Assembly: GCF_028596125.1 (NCBI RefSeq) | Contig: NZ_CP117229.1 | Location: forward strand, 1-64,000 | From: Listeria innocua | Lineage (GTDB): Bacteria > Bacillota > Bacilli > Lactobacillales > Listeriaceae | Length of the DNA: 64,000 nucleotides | Reading direction: 5' to 3' | Shown: piece after piece, positions 33,057-42,302 of the stretch | Numbering within the stretch: position 1 is the first letter of the stretch | Layout: each line of letters opens with the position of its first letter | The notes under the pieces: generated by a model | The model's input: the letters and a program-made list of their open reading frames with translations, nothing else | Databases searched by the model: none | What the model was told of the DNA's origin: nothing | Position numbers and translations under genes: made by a program

Positions 33057-33069
33057 ACAAACGTTTTGA

Positions 33070-33087
33070 TTTGGTAACGTTACCAAA
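33070..33087. promoter_or_regulatory. LacI-type operator, copy 2
   Basis: TTTGGTAACGTTACCAAA is a perfect 18-bp palindrome located in the predicted leader just before the ROK ribosome binding site. Confidence 0.78.
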
Positions 33088-33102
33088 AATGAGGTGGAAT
33101 AG

Positions 33103-34068
33103 TTGAACATACAAGAATCTGTCATCGGCATTGATCTAGGTGGCACTAAAATTTTAATCGGTGAAGTAACAAAAGATGGGGAGGTGCTGCGGTCCAAAAG
33201 CTACCCGAGCAATACTGAAAATCAAGCCAAAGCGGTAGAAGTTCTGCTAAATGCGCTAGATGATTACTCGGAAAATATTGGTTTTATAGCAACGAAACAA
33301 ATTGGGATCGGTGTTGGCCTAGTAGGGCGCGTAGATTATAAGGCGGGCATTTGGCTGGAAATCGAACCAGGAAAAACAAATCCGACACCACTAGCAGAAA
33401 TGTTAGAAGCGAAAACAGGATTGCCAGTGAGGCTTGGTAATGATGTAGTTTGCGCAACAATGGCTGAAAAACAATTCGGTTGGGGGCGAGAAACAAACGA
33501 TTTTATTTATTTAAATGTTGGCACTGGTCTTGCTGCTGGATTTGTTGTAGACGGGCGCATTACGCAAGGCGGGCACTTTAACGCTGGTGAAATTGGTCAC
33601 GCCGTAGTAGATATTCAGAGCGATGTACTGTGTGGTTGTGGCAGATACGGCTGTGTGGAGCGTCTTGCTTCTGGTCTTGGAATAAAAGAAGAAGCGCTTA
33701 GACATTTAAATGAATACCCTACATCCTTACTTGCTGATAGTAAAACGGAATTAACTGGAAAAATGGTTCTTCATGCAGCAGAACAAAAAGATGAATTGGC
33801 TGAAAAAATCATTGATAACGCCACGCTTCAGCTAGCTAATTTGATTATGAATATGGTTCGGACGACAGATCCAGAATGTGTCATTCTAGGCGGCGGCGTG
33901 ACAAGAAACGAGCATTTTTTCCAAAAGATAAAAGCTAATCTTCAAAGTAATACAATCCGTTTTGTTACGAAAGGCGTTGTTCGTTCACAACTTGAGAAGG
34001 ATAAAGTTGGCTTAATTGGGGCGGCAGTTATTGGAATGAGACTAGGAAATGAAGGAGGACAAGAATGA
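33103..34068 (+). CDS. ROK-family sugar kinase
   Basis: 321-aa ROK kinase, likely an ATP-dependent glucokinase or other hexose kinase. The ATP-binding motif IGIDLGGTKILIGEV is at the N-terminus, the sugar-binding GEIGHAVVDI segment is near residue 165, and the zinc motif CGCGRYGCVERLASG near residue 185. It lacks an N-terminal DNA-binding domain, so it is an enzyme rather than a repressor. The start is TTG with GAGGTGG upstream; its stop overlaps the GH9 start (ATGA). It would phosphorylate hexose released by the GH9 enzyme. Confidence 0.92.
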   Translation: MNIQESVIGIDLGGTKILIGEVTKDGEVLRSKSYPSNTENQAKAVEVLLNALDDYSENIGFIATKQIGIGVGLVGRVDYKAGIWLEIEPGKTNPTPLAEMLEAKTGLPVRLGNDVVCATMAEKQFGWGRETNDFIYLNVGTGLAAGFVVDGRITQGGHFNAGEIGHAVVDIQSDVLCGCGRYGCVERLASGLGIKEEALRHLNEYPTSLLADSKTELTGKMVLHAAEQKDELAEKIIDNATLQLANLIMNMVRTTDPECVILGGGVTRNEHFFQKIKANLQSNTIRFVTKGVVRSQLEKDKVGLIGAAVIGMRLGNEGGQE

Positions 34069-36467
34069 AGCCGAAAATGAAGCAACAAATTGTGCAAACA
34101 GGTATTATTCATCGACCACTTCCAATTGAAACGGAACATGCGCTAGAAACGATAGCGAAAAAGAAACAAGTTTTATCAAGTAGAACGTTACTTAGCTCTG
34201 AAAAACAGGTTTCCTTAGATTTTACACATCAAGGCGCTGGCGATTTTGTTATATCTGATCAAGGTGAGATTAAGTTGACTTCTCCAGTTGTTATGCCACA
34301 TTGGCCAGCAGGTGCGCCAGATGACGGTGACTACACCAATTTTGGTAACGTTCTCATATCTGCGCCACTCCAAAATGAGGATTGGAACAGCTTTAACCGC
34401 GTGAGAATTCAAGTTTTCCCAGATTTTCCTGGTGTAACGAATCCATATTTAATGATTAGCTTTAAAAATGATGGAACCGTGAAAGTACCTGATATATATG
34501 GACGTGAAGGCGTTCATGGCGTGAATTTAATCAACCATGAATGGAACGATGTCATTTTTGAAATTGAAGGATTGCCACGGGATAAAATGACAGAAATTAG
34601 TTTTAGCTATTATTTGAATGGCCCAGAGCGACTGACTGCTGGAACAATGGAGTTATTCATTAGTGAGATTAAACTAGAGCAAATCAGTGAGCCGGAAATC
34701 TCCAAGGGCTGGATTCCGCAAGATAATTCGCTAATTTATTCCCACAACGGCTACACAAAAGACATGCCCAAAATAGCGTTTTGTGCCAATAAACTTGAAG
34801 CGAATTCCTTTACAATCCACGAAAAAGAAACAAATAAAGTCGTTTTCACCGGAAAAGGGTACCAAAATACAACCGAAACTGGCAATTTCATTATTCTTGA
34901 TTTTTCAGATTTACAAACTGTGGGTGAGTATTATTTGAAATTTGCTGAGATGCAATCGGAACTATTCCAAATCGGGACTTCCGAAGTGATTTGGGAATCT
35001 TCTATCTGGAAATCACTTAATTTTATTTTCTGTGAACGTTGTGGTTGCCCGATTTTTGGAAAACATACGACTTGTCATGCGGATATTATCGCTGAACATA
35101 ATGGAAAACAGCTGTCATTCAATGGTGGTTGGCATGACGCGGGTGATGTTTCGCAACAACTTATTCAAACGGCCGAAGTAACGATGGCTTTATATGAAAT
35201 GGCTGCGAGTTTATCTGAAAAAGATGAAATGTTACGGATGCGCCTTTTAGAAGAAGGTGAGTGGGGATTAGATTTCATATTGAAAACCCGCTTTGGAGAT
35301 GGTTTTAGAGCGACAAGTGCTGGGATGACACGGTGGACGGATGGCCTTGTTGGTGGCATGGATGACGCAATCGCGCGGGTTCATAATCAAGCTTATGAGA
35401 ATTTTTACTGTGCGGGGATTGAAGCGTATATCGGCAGCCAAATCCAGGATAACGCCACTATGCAGAATCATCTACTACGAATTGCGGAAGAAGATTTACT
35501 TTTTGCGATAGCGGAACTTGAAAAACATGGAACTGGGCAAAAACCGATTTTCTGGGAGCATACGTATCAAACCTCAGAAAGTTTGTATTACGCAACGGCT
35601 TCATGGGCGGCTTCGATGGTTTATCAATTAACAAACAAAGAAATATACGCAGAAAAAGCAGCTGAGTGGTTGGATTTGATGTTAGAAGCACAAGAAAAAA
35701 CTGGGATTAAAGACAGCGAAACTAGCGAACTTTACAAAGGATTTTTCTACCGAGATAAAACGCACAATGTTATTCAACATTTCAATCATCAAGCGCGTGA
35801 ACATCTTTATTTGATGGCACTTGAGGTGGCTCTTGAAACGCAACCAGGTCACGCTGAAAAACAAACTTGGCTACAAGCGGTCGAAATGTACGGTGACTAT
35901 TTGAAAAAAGTAACGCGTTTCACTAAACCGTATCCGCTCATTCCAGCCGGACTTTACAAAAAAGACGAGTATTTAGACGAAGCAAGTTTTCACTTACAAC
36001 ATTTACTCATTGATGAACGAGCGATAGAAGAATACCAATTACAATTCGAACAAGGTATCAAAATAAATGACGAGATTGCGTTGCGGAAATTCCCGATCTG
36101 GTTCTCGTTTAGAGGCAATAACGCCATTTTACTTTCGGCAGGAAAAGCGGCATCAATTGCTGGGAAAATTTTGCAAGATAAGGCGCTGTTAAATATTGCA
36201 GAAGGTCAATTGCAGTGGGTAATAGGAATGAACCCATTTGGACAATCAATGATGCACGGCGAAGGTTACCGTTATGCGCAGCAGTATAGTGTGCTTAACG
36301 GCGAAATCACAGGGGAGATACCAGTCGGAATGGAAACCTTTAGAAATGAAGATGAACCATACTGGCCGGAGTTTAATAATGCAACTTATAAGGAAGTTTG
36401 GGTCGGTAATGCCGGCAAATGGATGTCAATTGTAGCGGATTTAAACAAAATAACAGGAAAGTCATAG
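34065..36467 (+). CDS. GH9-family glycoside hydrolase (endoglucanase-like), apparently cytoplasmic
   Basis: 800-aa protein with an N-terminal beta-sandwich region (about residues 40-215), an immunoglobulin-like cellulase-N domain (about 225-310), and an alpha/alpha-barrel GH9 domain. The catalytic aspartates are in NGGWHDAGDVSQQ near residue 355, and the C-terminal acid is expected in the NEDEPYWPEFNNATYKEVW region. There is no signal peptide, so it probably acts inside the cell on imported oligosaccharides rather than on cellulose. It overlaps the ROK gene and precedes EIIC. Corresponds to lmo0033. Confidence 0.9.
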   Translation: MKPKMKQQIVQTGIIHRPLPIETEHALETIAKKKQVLSSRTLLSSEKQVSLDFTHQGAGDFVISDQGEIKLTSPVVMPHWPAGAPDDGDYTNFGNVLISAPLQNEDWNSFNRVRIQVFPDFPGVTNPYLMISFKNDGTVKVPDIYGREGVHGVNLINHEWNDVIFEIEGLPRDKMTEISFSYYLNGPERLTAGTMELFISEIKLEQISEPEISKGWIPQDNSLIYSHNGYTKDMPKIAFCANKLEANSFTIHEKETNKVVFTGKGYQNTTETGNFIILDFSDLQTVGEYYLKFAEMQSELFQIGTSEVIWESSIWKSLNFIFCERCGCPIFGKHTTCHADIIAEHNGKQLSFNGGWHDAGDVSQQLIQTAEVTMALYEMAASLSEKDEMLRMRLLEEGEWGLDFILKTRFGDGFRATSAGMTRWTDGLVGGMDDAIARVHNQAYENFYCAGIEAYIGSQIQDNATMQNHLLRIAEEDLLFAIAELEKHGTGQKPIFWEHTYQTSESLYYATASWAASMVYQLTNKEIYAEKAAEWLDLMLEAQEKTGIKDSETSELYKGFFYRDKTHNVIQHFNHQAREHLYLMALEVALETQPGHAEKQTWLQAVEMYGDYLKKVTRFTKPYPLIPAGLYKKDEYLDEASFHLQHLLIDERAIEEYQLQFEQGIKINDEIALRKFPIWFSFRGNNAILLSAGKAASIAGKILQDKALLNIAEGQLQWVIGMNPFGQSMMHGEGYRYAQQYSVLNGEITGEIPVGMETFRNEDEPYWPEFNNATYKEVWVGNAGKWMSIVADLNKITGKS

Positions 36468-36479
36468 GAGGACAAAAAA

Positions 36480-37838
36480 ATGAGTTCAGAGAGAAGTTTA
36501 TCTAGTCGGTTTATTGAAGGATTATCAATTTTTGCCCAAAAAATTTCATCGCAAAAACACATTATGGCAATTCGTGATGGCTTTGCAGCAATGATTCCGA
36601 TTACGATTATTGCAGCATTTTTCTTACTTGTAAATAATGTTTTGCTTCAACCAGAGAATGGTCTGCTTAAATTCATTCCAAATGTAGAAAATTATTTGGG
36701 TGTAGGTGTGCAAGTTTATAATGCGACACTTGGTATTATGGCGATTTTAGCGGCGTTTCTAATCGGGAACTTTTTAGCTAAATCATATGGGATGGAAGAT
36801 CGTACGGAAGGAATGGTTGCAGTTGCAGCTTATGTAGTCTTAATTCCCGCATCTTCGCACTTAATGTCTGTTGACGGAAAAGCGTTTGAGGCTGGCGGCG
36901 TTTTAACACAAGAAATGACAAGTTCAACTGGGATGTTCCTAGCGATTATTGCTTCTTTAGTTAGTATTACAATGCTTGCAAAATTCTCAAAAAGTAAAAA
37001 ATTAAAGATTTCCATGCCAGAAAGTGTTCCACCGGCAATTGCAAAATCATTTAACATTTTAATTCCATCTTTCTTAGTTCTAAGTATTTTAGCAATTATT
37101 GAAGTGCTTGTAGTTAGTTTTGTATCAATGAGTATTCCAGAAATTATCGTAAAAGTTCTACAAATCCCACTAGTAGGCGGTTTCCAAACGTTACCAGGTA
37201 TTCTACTTTATGTATTTTTAGCGGGATTCTTATGGGTATTTGGTATTCACGGCGCGTTCGTACTAGGCGCAATTTCAGGGCCAGTACTATTAACTTCCTT
37301 GCAACAAAATATTGATGCTGTCAATGCAGGTACAGCTTTACCAAATATTGTTACACAGCCGTTTTTAGATGCGTTTGTTTATATGGGTGGTGGCGGAACA
37401 ATTATCTGTTTAGTTATCGCGATTTTCATTGCCTCAAAACGACCAGATCATCGCATGGTAACAAAATTTGGCTTAATCCCTAGTATTTTCAATGTCAGTG
37501 AACCACTTATGTTCGGTTTGCCAGTTGTATTCAACCCGATTTACGGTATTCCGCTAGTTATCGCACCACTTGCTTCAACAGCAATGGCGTATTTTGCAAC
37601 TTCATGGGGCTGGATTAGCCAAACGTACATCTTGATTCCTTGGGTAACACCGCCTGTCCTTTCAGGGTATCTTGCAACAGGTGGGGACATTCGCGCTTCC
37701 ATCTTACAAATCGCAATTATCGTCGTTGGAACGCTCATTTACCTACCATTTGTACTTGTAGCTAACCGCGCGTACGTTTTAGAACAAAAAGCTGCTGGAA
37801 ACGTTGAAGCAGAAACAGTAACGAATGGAGAAGTTTAA
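36480..37838 (+). CDS. PTS lactose/cellobiose-family EIIC
   Basis: 452-aa permease of the lactose/cellobiose/chitobiose PTS class with about ten membrane segments. Characteristic parts are the N-terminal AIRDGFAAMIPITIIAAFFLLVNNV, the GIHGAFVLGAISGPVL region and NVSEPLMFGLPVVFNPIYGIP. No EIIA or EIIB of this class is in the operon or elsewhere in the window, so it must use subunits encoded elsewhere. A strong AGGAGGA Shine-Dalgarno is present, and the SIS gene begins immediately at its stop. Confidence 0.93.
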   Translation: MSSERSLSSRFIEGLSIFAQKISSQKHIMAIRDGFAAMIPITIIAAFFLLVNNVLLQPENGLLKFIPNVENYLGVGVQVYNATLGIMAILAAFLIGNFLAKSYGMEDRTEGMVAVAAYVVLIPASSHLMSVDGKAFEAGGVLTQEMTSSTGMFLAIIASLVSITMLAKFSKSKKLKISMPESVPPAIAKSFNILIPSFLVLSILAIIEVLVVSFVSMSIPEIIVKVLQIPLVGGFQTLPGILLYVFLAGFLWVFGIHGAFVLGAISGPVLLTSLQQNIDAVNAGTALPNIVTQPFLDAFVYMGGGGTIICLVIAIFIASKRPDHRMVTKFGLIPSIFNVSEPLMFGLPVVFNPIYGIPLVIAPLASTAMAYFATSWGWISQTYILIPWVTPPVLSGYLATGGDIRASILQIAIIVVGTLIYLPFVLVANRAYVLEQKAAGNVEAETVTNGEV

Positions 37839-38924
37839 ATGAAACCAACAATGATGACTTATATTAACGAAGAAGAGGAAATGTGCAAATCAATTTTAGC
37901 TAATTTCCAAAAAAATGCAGAACAATTAGAAGCTTTAGTAAAAAATGGCGCAAAAGAATGGCTGATTTTAGCTACTGGATCAAGTTTGAATGCAGCCCAA
38001 AGTGCCAAATATTACATTGAAAATCTAGCTGATGTACGCATTACTATTGAAGAACCATTCAATCATCTCTATTACGAAAAATTATCAAGTCACCTAGATT
38101 TAGTTATCGGTATTTCACAAAGTGGTCAGAGCACATCGACTATTTCCGCGCTAGAACGTGTGAAAAAAGAAGCTTCCGTGCCAGTAGTTGCGCTAACCAG
38201 TGATGTAACAAGTGAAATTGCCGAGTTTGCGGATATAACACTTGATATAGGTTGTGGAAAAGAACGAGTTGGTTACGTAACAAAAGGCTTCACTGCAACA
38301 GTCTTGACATTAATGCTAACAGGCCTTCATTTCGCTTATAAAACGGCGCAAATTGATGGGACTCGTTTTAATAACGAAATTAGTGCATTCAACCGTGCAA
38401 CCGACGCCATCCCAGAAACAATTGCCCAAACCGAAGCATTTTATGAAAAATGGAAAAATGAATTTGCTTCAGCACCAAAGTTTACTGCGATTGGTTATGG
38501 TCCAACAGTTGGAACGTGCAAAGAATTTGAAACAAAATTCTCAGAAACAGTTCGTGTACCATCGCAAGGTCTTGATTTAGAAGCGTTTATGCATGGCCCA
38601 TATTTAGAAGTAAACTCGCAGCATAGAATTTTCTTCATAGAAACAGAAAGCGCAGTTACAGAACGATTAGTGCTGTTACGCGATTATGAATCCAAATACA
38701 CGCCATTTACGTATACTATTAAGTTTGGTACAGCTGAGAATGACCGTACGCTAGCGATTCCCGCTGAGTTGGATGAATTTCAAGCACCATTTCTAATGAT
38801 TCTTCCTTTCCAAATCTTAGCTCATCACATTGCAGAGTTGAAAGGGAACAAATTAACAGAACGTATCTACACAGACTTTGGCGTAGCAATGAAAAGTAAA
38901 ACAAAACCTGGAGACTACGCTTAA
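37839..38924 (+). CDS. SIS-domain protein, GlmS C-terminal/deglycase-like
   Basis: 361-aa protein with two SIS domains (ATGSSLNAAQSAKYYIEN near residue 45; GYGPTVGTCKEFETKFSETVRVPSQGLDLEAFMHGP near 220). It resembles the isomerase half of glucosamine-6-P synthase but has no glutaminase domain. Such proteins act as fructosamine-6-P deglycases or amino-sugar-P isomerases. GGAGAAG in the end of the EIIC gene serves as ribosome binding site. Last gene of the LacI-controlled operon, followed by a terminator. Substrate unknown. Confidence 0.88.
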   Translation: MKPTMMTYINEEEEMCKSILANFQKNAEQLEALVKNGAKEWLILATGSSLNAAQSAKYYIENLADVRITIEEPFNHLYYEKLSSHLDLVIGISQSGQSTSTISALERVKKEASVPVVALTSDVTSEIAEFADITLDIGCGKERVGYVTKGFTATVLTLMLTGLHFAYKTAQIDGTRFNNEISAFNRATDAIPETIAQTEAFYEKWKNEFASAPKFTAIGYGPTVGTCKEFETKFSETVRVPSQGLDLEAFMHGPYLEVNSQHRIFFIETESAVTERLVLLRDYESKYTPFTYTIKFGTAENDRTLAIPAELDEFQAPFLMILPFQILAHHIAELKGNKLTERIYTDFGVAMKSKTKPGDYA

Positions 38925-38933
38925 AAATTACTA

Positions 38934-38979
38934 AAAGACTGGAAAACCCGAAGTAAGTAGGGGTTTTCCAGTCTTTTTT
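38934..38979 (+). terminator. Strong terminator after the SIS gene
   Basis: AAAGACTGGAAAACCC pairs with GGGTTTTCCAGTCTTT (16 bp), followed by T. The next gene is dedA; in EGD-e the agmatine deiminase block would follow here. Confidence 0.95.
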
Positions 38980-39126
38980 ACACACTGCTTCCTGAATTTC
39001 GTAAGTAAGAGAAAAGGCATTTAATTATTAAAAATTGATAAATAAGTCACAAGTCTGATACACGGAGAGTTAACTTGTGGTAAAATGGACTTTGACTTTT
39101 AAAAAAGAAAAGGAAGTGAGTGCCTG

Positions 39127-39786
39127 GTGGATTTTATTACGTACATCATTGATTTTATTTTGCATATTGACCAACATTTAGTGGAGATTATAAACAATTT
39201 TGGAATTTGGACTTACATCATTTTGTTCTTGATTGTTTTCATAGAAACTGGCCTAGTAGTATTTCCGTTCTTACCAGGGGATTCATTGCTTTTTGCGGCC
39301 GGAGCATTATCCGTATTAGATGGTTCAATCTTACATATTGTTCCCCTAATCATTACTTTATGGTTAGCTGCGGTTCTAGGTGACACAGTGAACTACCATA
39401 TCGGTAAAAAAATTGGCACATCGATACCAGAAGATAGCTGGTTTGGAAAACTAATCAACAAAGAAAAGATGGAAAAAGCAGAGGCGTTCTTCAATAAACA
39501 TGGTGGAAAAACGATTTTCATTGCTAGATTTATGCCTTTCATTCGTACTTTTGCGCCGTTCGTAGCTGGAGCAAGCCGTATGAATTATCGTTATTTCTTA
39601 AATTATAATATTTTAGGAGCGACTGTCTGGGTTCTACTTTGTACACTTGCAGGCTACTTCTTTGGTAATTTCCCAATCGTTAAAGACAACTTCTCATTAG
39701 TTGTGATCGGAATCATTGTAGTTTCAGTAATTCCGATGGTAGTTTCCTTTATTAGAAGTAAAATGACTCAAAAAAACGCGGATTAA
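39127..39786 (+). CDS. DedA-family membrane protein
   Basis: 219-aa DedA/VTT-domain protein with about five hydrophobic segments. The signature regions are PFLPGDSLLFAAGALS near residue 45 and FNKHGGKTIFIARFMPFIRTFAPFVAGASRMNYRYF near residue 125. The family is linked to lipid carrier (undecaprenyl phosphate) flipping and membrane homeostasis. The start is GTG, with AAGGAAGTGAG upstream. A TAAAAT box at 39081 follows a CACAAGT/ACTTGTG inverted repeat (39048-39079) whose meaning is unclear. The terminator overlaps its stop codon. Confidence 0.9.
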   Translation: MDFITYIIDFILHIDQHLVEIINNFGIWTYIILFLIVFIETGLVVFPFLPGDSLLFAAGALSVLDGSILHIVPLIITLWLAAVLGDTVNYHIGKKIGTSIPEDSWFGKLINKEKMEKAEAFFNKHGGKTIFIARFMPFIRTFAPFVAGASRMNYRYFLNYNILGATVWVLLCTLAGYFFGNFPIVKDNFSLVVIGIIVVSVIPMVVSFIRSKMTQKNAD

Positions 39787-39800
39787 TTTCCGTGTTTTTT
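39770..39800 (+). terminator. Terminator overlapping the end of dedA
   Basis: ACGCGGA and TCCGTGT pair (one G-U), with an A run before and eight T after; the stop codon lies in the loop. Confidence 0.8.
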
Positions 39801-39802
39801 TT

Positions 39803-39816
39803 ATTTCCCGGGAAAT
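39803..39816. promoter_or_regulatory. Palindrome in the arcA promoter region
   Basis: ATTTCCCGGGAAAT, a perfect 14-bp palindrome just upstream of TATAAA (39818-39823) before arcA. The position suits an operator; no regulator can be named. The same 14 bp recur inside mvk (13228-13241). Confidence 0.4.
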
Positions 39817-39864
39817 GTATAAATGATAAGTTTTGGGGTAATTGTTTAGGAAGAGGTGATAGAA

Positions 39865-41091
39865 ATGGAAAATGGTTTAAATATTACATCCGAAATTGGT
39901 AAACTGCAAACCGTCCTTGTAAAAAGGCCCGGTTCTGAGTTGGAAAATATCACGCCAGAATATCTAGAGTCGTTATTATTCGACGACATACCTTACTTAA
40001 AAATGATGCAAAAAGAACATGATTTTTTTGTCAAAACGATGCAAGACTCGAATATTGAAGTACTCTACTTAGAAAAATTAGCAGCAGAAGCTTTAAAAGA
40101 AGCTAGTAATAAAGAAAATTTTTTAACAAAAATGATTAAAGAATCCAATCAAATGGATGAAAGTGCTCTCTATGTACGTGATTATTTGATGTCTTTTGAT
40201 GAAGAAGAAATGATTAAAAAACTGATGTCCGGATTGAAAAAATCAGAAATTCCAGAACGAAAAAAGAAACATTTAAATGAAATGATGGACGAACAATATC
40301 CGTTTTTCTTGGATCCGTTACCTAATTTATATTTTACACGTGATCCGGCTGCAGTCATTGGTAGTGGTGTAACAATTAACAAAATGTTCCAACCTGCAAG
40401 AAGACGGGAGTCCCTATTTATTGAGCTCATTTTAAAACATCATCCTCGTTTTAGTAGTCAAGAAATCCCGATATGGTCTGGTCGAGAAGAGCCTTTCCCA
40501 TTAGAGGGAGGAGATGAGCTTATTTTGAATGAGGAAACGGTTCTCGTTGGTGTTTCCGAGCGAACTGATGCGCGTGCGGTTGAGCGCCTAGCAGAAAGTT
40601 TGTTTAGTCGCGCTCCAAAAATCAAGCGAGTACTGGCAGCTGAAATACCAGAAACAAGATCATTTATGCATTTAGATACAGTTTTTACAATGGTCAATTT
40701 TGCGCAGTTTACAATTCATCCTGCTATTCAAAACCAGCAAGGCGAACTAAATGTCTATATTTTAGAAAAAAGTGAGAACGGGCTAGAAATTACTCCGCGT
40801 AGAGATTTTAAGCGAGTGATTGCCGAAGTTCTAGGTGTGCCAGAAGTTGATTTTATTCCTTGTGGCGGAGAAGATGTGATTGTTTCAGCGAGAGAGCAGT
40901 GGAATGACGGCGCTAATACGCTTGCGATTGCGCCGGGAGAAGTAATTACATATGATCGAAATCACGTATCAAATGACCTTTTAAGAAAGGCTGGTATTAA
41001 GGTTCATGAGGTAATTAGCTCGGAGCTTTCTAGGGGGCGCGGAGGTCCTAGATGTATGACAATGCCGATAACTAGGGGAAATCTAAAATAA
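39865..41091 (+). CDS. arcA: Arginine deiminase
   Basis: 408-aa enzyme hydrolysing arginine to citrulline and ammonia, used for acid tolerance and energy. Motifs seen are [12 protein letters not shown] near residue 155, [11 protein letters not shown] near 265, [14 protein letters not shown] near 330, and the nucleophilic Cys in [13 protein letters not shown] near the C-terminus. I use ATG 39865 with AAGAGGTGAT 4 nt upstream; a GTG at 39856 lies inside that Shine-Dalgarno. No ornithine carbamoyltransferase, carbamate kinase or antiporter gene is adjacent. A palindrome lies in its likely promoter. Confidence 0.96.
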   Translation: MENGLNITSEIGKLQTVLVKRPGSELENITPEYLESLLFDDIPYLKMMQKEHDFFVKTMQDSNIEVLYLEKLAAEALKEASNKENFLTKMIKESNQMDESALYVRDYLMSFDEEEMIKKLMSGLKKSEIPERKKKHLNEMMDEQYPFFLDPLPNLYFTRDPAAVIGSGVTINKMFQPARRRESLFIELILKHHPRFSSQEIPIWSGREEPFPLEGGDELILNEETVLVGVSERTDARAVERLAESLFSRAPKIKRVLAAEIPETRSFMHLDTVFTMVNFAQFTIHPAIQNQQGELNVYILEKSENGLEITPRRDFKRVIAEVLGVPEVDFIPCGGEDVIVSAREQWNDGANTLAIAPGEVITYDRNHVSNDLLRKAGIKVHEVISSELSRGRGGPRCMTMPITRGNLK

Positions 41092-41201
41092 GCTTTGAAA
41101 AACTGGTATTTCCCCTCAAAATACGACTTTCACAAAAAGTATAGTCGCTGTTTTTAAGATGTGCTATAGTGTTTTCAAACCAGAAATTTTCGAGAAATAT
41201 C

Positions 41202-41230
41202 TTGCTGGTTAGTTTGCGCTATGATATAAT
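41202..41230 (+). promoter_or_regulatory. Promoter of rpsF-ssb-rpsR
   Basis: TTGCTG and TATAAT with a 17-bp spacer and an extended -10 (TGATATAAT). It is followed by a leader of about 135 nt. Confidence 0.8.
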
Positions 41231-41270
41231 ATTTTATTGTGAGTAATTATAAATTATTCCTTGCTCGCTC

Positions 41271-41352
41271 TTGATTTTAAGGCTTGCTAAAGGCAGTCTG
41301 AATTTCAGGGATATGGTGTGATTACATACCTTATCAGAGCCGCTTAAGACCA
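41271..41352 (+). promoter_or_regulatory. Probable S6:S18-binding autoregulatory leader
   Basis: TTAAG (41277-41281) can pair with CTTAA (41343-41347) and GC with GC, leaving the CCG at 41340-41342 in a bulge. An inner hairpin pairs GGTGTG with CATACC. A bulged CCG beside a long stem just before rpsF is the known S6:S18 repressor-binding motif. Pairing was judged by eye. Confidence 0.55.
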
Positions 41353-41370
41353 CAAGGAGGTGTAGAGTAG

Positions 41371-41664
41371 ATGGCTAGAAAGTACGAAATTATGTACATT
41401 ATTCGCCCAAACATTGAAGAAGATGAGAAAAAAGCTGTTGTTGAACGCTTTGACGGAATCTTAACTGAAAATGGCGCGGAGATCATCGAATCAAAAGAAT
41501 GGGGTAAACGTCGCTTAGCATACGAAATCAATGACTATCGTGATGGTTTTTACCACATCGTGAAATTGAATGCTGACAAAGCAGATTCTATCAACGAATT
41601 TGACCGTTTAGCAAAAATTTCTGATGATATCGTTCGTCACATGGTAATTAAAGAAGAAGCATAA
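41371..41664 (+). CDS. rpsF: 30S ribosomal protein S6
   Basis: 97-aa ribosomal protein S6 ([25 protein letters not shown]) that forms a heterodimer with S18 on the 30S platform. AAGGAGGTG lies 8 nt before the ATG. First gene of the conserved rpsF-ssb-rpsR operon; expression is probably limited by S6:S18 binding to the leader. Confidence 0.98.
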
Positions 41665-41719
41665 GAATTTATTCAAGGCTAGGACCTTGATTTACTAAAC
41701 GAGAGGAGGTTGGTTTTGC

Positions 41720-42259
41720 ATGATGAATCGTGTAGTACTTGTAGGACGCTTAACAAAGGATCCTGAATTACGTTACACTCCAGCTGGTGTGGCCGTTGCG
41801 ACTTTTACCTTAGCTGTAAATCGTACGTTCACTAACCAACAGGGAGAACGAGAAGCTGACTTTATTAATTGTGTTGTTTGGCGTAAACCAGCAGAAAACG
41901 TTGCTAATTTCCTGAAGAAGGGAAGCATGGCAGGCGTTGATGGCCGGGTTCAAACTCGTAATTACGAGGGAAACGATGGCAAACGTGTTTATGTGACAGA
42001 AATTGTAGCTGAGAGTGTTCAATTCCTTGAACCGCGCAATTCTAATGGCGGTGGCGGAAATAATAACTATCAAGGCGGAAATAACAACAATAATTATAAT
42101 AACGGTGGAAATAACTTCGGACAAGCACCTACTAATAACGGTGGATTCGGACAGGACCAGCAACAATCTCAAAATCAAAATTATCAATCCACTAACAATG
42201 ATCCTTTTGCAAGTGATGGTAAGCCAATCGACATTTCTGATGACGATTTACCATTCTAA
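41720..42259 (+). CDS. ssb: Single-stranded DNA-binding protein
   Basis: 179-aa SSB. The OB fold spans about residues 1-107, followed by a Gly/Asn/Gln-rich low-complexity linker (about 108-168) and the acidic tip DISDDDLPF that binds partner proteins. GAGAGGAGGT lies upstream; ATG 41720 and 41723 are both possible. Sits between rpsF and rpsR, as in most Firmicutes. Confidence 0.98.
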
Positions 42260-42302
42260 ATTCATTTTAGCGGTTTGAACTTTAAGATAGGAGGAACTTT
42301 CA

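Noticed and set aside
42060-42120. Tandem repeat in the ssb gene
   Set aside because: The AAT/GGC-rich repeat encodes the ordinary flexible SSB linker and is not a mobile or CRISPR repeat.
41810-42187. 125-codon minus-strand open frame opposite ssb
   Set aside because: Composed mostly of Ile/Val/Ser because it is antisense to the Asn/Gly-rich SSB linker; no family features.
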